Source: Lentisphaeria bacterium (lineage in GTDB: Bacteria > Verrucomicrobiota > Lentisphaeria > Victivallales > UBA1829). From it: a stretch of 7,738 nt of DNA. Both the position numbers and the translations under genes were made by a program. This document shows positions 5,963 to 7,738 of the stretch, piece by piece (positions within the stretch are counted from its first letter, which is position 1; each line of letters starts with the position of its first letter). The DNA lies in NCBI GenBank assembly GCA_019408975.1, contig DXVA01000038.1, forward strand, positions 1,679-9,416, written 5' to 3'. The notes under the pieces were generated by a model, which had not been told where the DNA came from, ran no database searches, and saw only the letters and a program-made list of their open reading frames with translations.

Positions 5963-6718
5963 TCACCTCTGCCATGCGGGAATGATTTTGTCCACAGTGA
6001 TCAGCGGACGGCGCCAGCCGCGAACCCAATACCGTGTCCCGTTCACCCTGACCCGCCGCTTTTCCCACAACGCCAGATTCAGCTCCGGCGCGGTCAGGTA
6101 AGCGGAAACAAACTCTTCGCTATTCACTTTTACGATCAGCGCATGAGTGGCGGGCGCCTGTTTGCCCTCGATACGTTTCACGACACCCTCTGCGGCGATA
6201 CTGCTTCCGGAGTCCTCAATCGGCGCCGGTTCCGGCGATTGTTTCGCAACGCTCTTTGCGGGCTGTCCCGACGGCATTTCCGGTTCCCTGATTTCCAGAT
6301 AGGCGGAACTGACATATGCGAAAAGCCCTTTCTGCGGCTTGATGCGGAGCCATCTTCCGTTTTTCGCCTTTTCCCGGATTTCCACCTTTTCTGGAGCGGC
6401 TTTCCCGATCTCTTCATACGCCGCACCCGGGCCGGAGTGAAGAAGTGCGCCATCCAGCGGAATTCCGTCCTGATTCAGCATGGAAGCGGCAATCCAGACG
6501 GACGCATTTTCCGGCATGGATATCCGGCACCACTCCTCTTTCGGAGAAGAAAGAATCCTTACTGTATCTCCGGTTCGCAGCTGCCCGATGATCCTGTACC
6601 CGAGCCCCGCACCGGAACGGATGTTCAAATATTCCGGCGTCACTGTCCCGCTCAGAGGTTCCATGCCGGAACAGCCGCAGACGACAGCGGAAAAAAGAAG
6701 AAGCGCAGTTTTCATCAT
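5963..6718 (-). CDS. Probable lipoprotein with two SH3b domains and an uncharacterised C-terminal domain
   Basis: The 251-residue product starts with a hydrophobic segment (4-13) ending in VCGC, so Cys16 is a plausible lipid-modified residue after signal peptidase II cleavage. Two bacterial SH3 domains follow, at about 24-82 (LNIRSGAGLGYRIIGQL) and 85-142 (HSGPGAAYEEIG, then WLRIKPQKGLFAYVSSAYL). Such domains bind cell-wall peptides. A Pro/Ser-rich linker (143-176) leads to a 75-residue C-terminal region rich in strands, with VVKRIEG, YLTAPELNLALWEKRRVRV and the Trp-rich TRYWVRGWRRPLI, possibly an OB-like fold. No catalytic motif is seen. Its likely place is the periplasmic face of an envelope membrane. 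ATG 6718 has GGAG about 10 bases upstream; ATG 6715 directly after it is the alternative. It is first in a run with the methyltransferase and permease genes. Confidence 0.85.
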   Translation of the reverse strand: MMKTALLLFSAVVCGCSGMEPLSGTVTPEYLNIRSGAGLGYRIIGQLRTGDTVRILSSPKEEWCRISMPENASVWIAASMLNQDGIPLDGALLHSGPGAAYEEIGKAAPEKVEIREKAKNGRWLRIKPQKGLFAYVSSAYLEIREPEMPSGQPAKSVAKQSPEPAPIEDSGSSIAAEGVVKRIEGKQAPATHALIVKVNSEEFVSAYLTAPELNLALWEKRRVRVNGTRYWVRGWRRPLITVDKIIPAWQR

Positions 6719-6749
6719 ATCAAAAAATCTCCGAACCGTTCCGGTTTTG

Positions 6750-6766
6750 TTTACTTTCCAAGTAAA
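6750..6766. promoter_or_regulatory. 17-base inverted repeat in the divergent intergenic region; possible operator
   Basis: TTTACTT (6750-6756) and AAGTAAA (6760-6766) are perfect arms around TCC. The site overlaps the candidate -10 box of the lipoprotein gene and lies 32-48 bases upstream of its ATG. It could bind a dimeric regulator. The A/T-rich sequence makes chance symmetry possible. Confidence 0.4.
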
Positions 6767-6793
6767 TTTAATTTAACTCTTCACAAATTGCAA
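6765..6793 (-). promoter_or_regulatory. Promoter candidate for the lipoprotein-methyltransferase-permease run
   Basis: On the minus strand TTGCAA (complement of 6788-6793) and TAAATT (complement of 6765-6770) are 17 bases apart, with partial matches to both boxes. Transcription would start near 6758, giving a leader of about 40 bases. Confidence 0.35.
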
Positions 6794-6800
6794 ACCCGCA

Positions 6801-6828
6801 TTGAAAATAAGCATTAAGTATGTATAAT
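6801..6828 (+). promoter_or_regulatory. Near-consensus sigma70-type promoter for the AmpG-like gene
   Basis: TTGAAA at 6801-6806 (five of six) and TATAAT at 6823-6828 (six of six) have a 16-base spacer. The predicted start is near 6835, leaving a leader of about 47 bases before ATG 6882. It is the strongest promoter match in the window. Confidence 0.7.
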
Positions 6829-6881
6829 ATGGGGGCGGGACGGGCAGGCGATATTTTTCATTTCAGCAGAGGAACGGAATC

Positions 6882-7738
6882 ATGTTCAGACAAACACCGT
6901 GGTCATGGGTGCCGACACTGTATATTGCGGAGGGATTCCCCTATGCCGTGATCACGACACTTTCCGTCATCATGTTCAAGACCCTCGACGCAGGAATGAG
7001 CGATACATCCATTGCATTCTGGACCAGTCTGCTCGGGCTTCCATGGGTATTGAAGCCGTTCTGGGCGCCCTGCATCGACCTTTTCGGCAGGAAACGCGGA
7101 TGGATTCTCGCCTGTCAGGCGCTGCTGGCGCTCCTGCTTCTCCTGATGGCGCTCACAATCCCGTTTTCCGCGGGAATGCCCCTGCTGATCCTGATGCTGT
7201 TTCTTGCGGCATTCGCTTCTTCAACGCATGACGCGGCGGCGGACGGATTCTACATCATAGGGCTGAGTGAACATGAACAGGCACTTTTCTCCGGCATCCG
7301 CAACACGTTTTACCGCTTGGCGCTCCTCGCCGCGCAAGGTGTTCTGCTCTCCTGCGTCTTCACACTGACGGAACACCGGCACATCTCTGCGCAATGGTCC
7401 GCATTTTTCCATCTTTCCGGCGGGGTGCTCGCATTCCTGTTCTTTTCTCATCTGGCAACCCTGCCCCGCCCGCCGACGGACCTGCCGCAGAAACAGGAGA
7501 CGCTGAAATCGCTCGGGTTCTCCTTTCTGGAATCGTTTTCGACGTTTTTCCGCAAAAAGCACATCGTTCCGGCAATTCTCTTTCTCCTGTTCTACCGTTT
7601 TGCCGAAGCGCAGCTGACAAAAGTTTCCGCGCTGTTTCTCGTTGCCGGACGTCCCGAAGGCGGGCTTGCCCTGAATCCTGCGCAATACGCCGGCATCTAC
7701 GGAACGGCGGGAATGCTGGCGCTCCTCGCAGGAGGAAT
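6882..7738 (+). CDS. AmpG-like MFS permease (PAT family), N-terminal part (runs off right edge)
   Basis: Reading from ATG 6882 gives 285 residues with no stop before the window ends. AGAGGA lies 8 bases upstream. Several helices are evident, including about 18-33, 43-60, 74-95, 99-114, 143-162, 176-193 and 229-240. Signature stretches resemble AmpG and its relatives: LYIAEGFPYA (13-22), LLGLPWVLKPFWAPCID followed by GRKRGW (helix 2 and its loop), AFASSTHDAAADGFY (110-124) with the buried acidic residues Asp117 and Asp121, and the following GIRNTFYRLALL. AmpG carries anhydro-muropeptides into the cytoplasm for cell-wall recycling; close relatives carry other solutes, so the substrate is unproven. 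A hydrophilic loop at 194-225 is the likely mid-protein break. The gene is divergent from the SH3b lipoprotein gene. Confidence 0.88.
   Translation, partial: MFRQTPWSWVPTLYIAEGFPYAVITTLSVIMFKTLDAGMSDTSIAFWTSLLGLPWVLKPFWAPCIDLFGRKRGWILACQALLALLLLLMALTIPFSAGMPLLILMLFLAAFASSTHDAAADGFYIIGLSEHEQALFSGIRNTFYRLALLAAQGVLLSCVFTLTEHRHISAQWSAFFHLSGGVLAFLFFSHLATLPRPPTDLPQKQETLKSLGFSFLESFSTFFRKKHIVPAILFLLFYRFAEAQLTKVSALFLVAGRPEGGLALNPAQYAGIYGTAGMLALLAGG

Noticed and set aside
5945..6817. 290-codon plus-strand open frame opposite the lipoprotein gene
   Set aside because: It is Arg/Pro/Phe-rich and without motifs; the minus-strand SH3b protein explains the region.

Overview
The window reads as an ordinary chromosomal segment from a Gram-negative-type bacterium, with moderately high G+C by eye. 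Eight intact or edge-truncated protein genes can be supported. A secreted HtrA-type protease, a probable lipoprotein with SH3b domains and an AmpG-like permease point to a cell with an outer membrane and a periplasm. The mix of a stand-alone cytosolic CE4 deacetylase, a Gfo/Idh/MocA oxidoreductase and scattered transporter genes would suit the Lentisphaerae/Verrucomicrobiota (PVC) group. That placement is inference; no rRNA or marker gene is present to prove it. I see no tRNA, rRNA, CRISPR array, IS element or phage gene.

Layout from left to right. Positions 1-733 (minus) hold the N-terminal 244 residues of a trypsin-fold HtrA/DegP-like protease that runs off the left edge, with a complete His-Asp-Ser triad. 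Positions 734-1038 (305 bases) separate it from a divergent transporter gene. This gap holds a 26-base inverted repeat, a possible 54-codon minus-strand ORF and a good sigma70-like promoter for the plus-strand gene. Three plus-strand genes follow: an EamA/DMT permease (1039-1938), a CE4/NodB-type polysaccharide deacetylase (2061-2852) and a Gfo/Idh/MocA oxidoreductase (2999-4108). The last ends in a clear intrinsic terminator at 4126-4160. The leader of the oxidoreductase gene contains a promoter candidate, a 14-base palindrome and a GNRA-capped hairpin.

The minus strand then carries a three-gene run, transcribed from right to left: an SH3b-domain lipoprotein (6718-5963), a class I SAM methyltransferase (5959-5345) and a DppB/YejB-type ABC permease (5214-4186). 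Only 3 bases separate the first two genes. A 130-base gap before the permease holds a hairpin and a possible 17-codon leader peptide. The permease has no partner permease, ATPase or binding protein in view. At the right edge an AmpG-like MFS permease (6882 to the end, plus strand, truncated by the window) is transcribed divergently from the lipoprotein, from a near-consensus promoter.

How the genes may work together: the HtrA protease, SH3b lipoprotein and AmpG-like permease suggest an envelope or cell-wall theme, and the deacetylase and oxidoreductase suggest carbohydrate modification. Nothing proves a shared pathway. I found no clear sign of a new defence, mobile or biosynthetic system. The most unusual items are the solitary permease with its structured leader and the regulatory palindromes.
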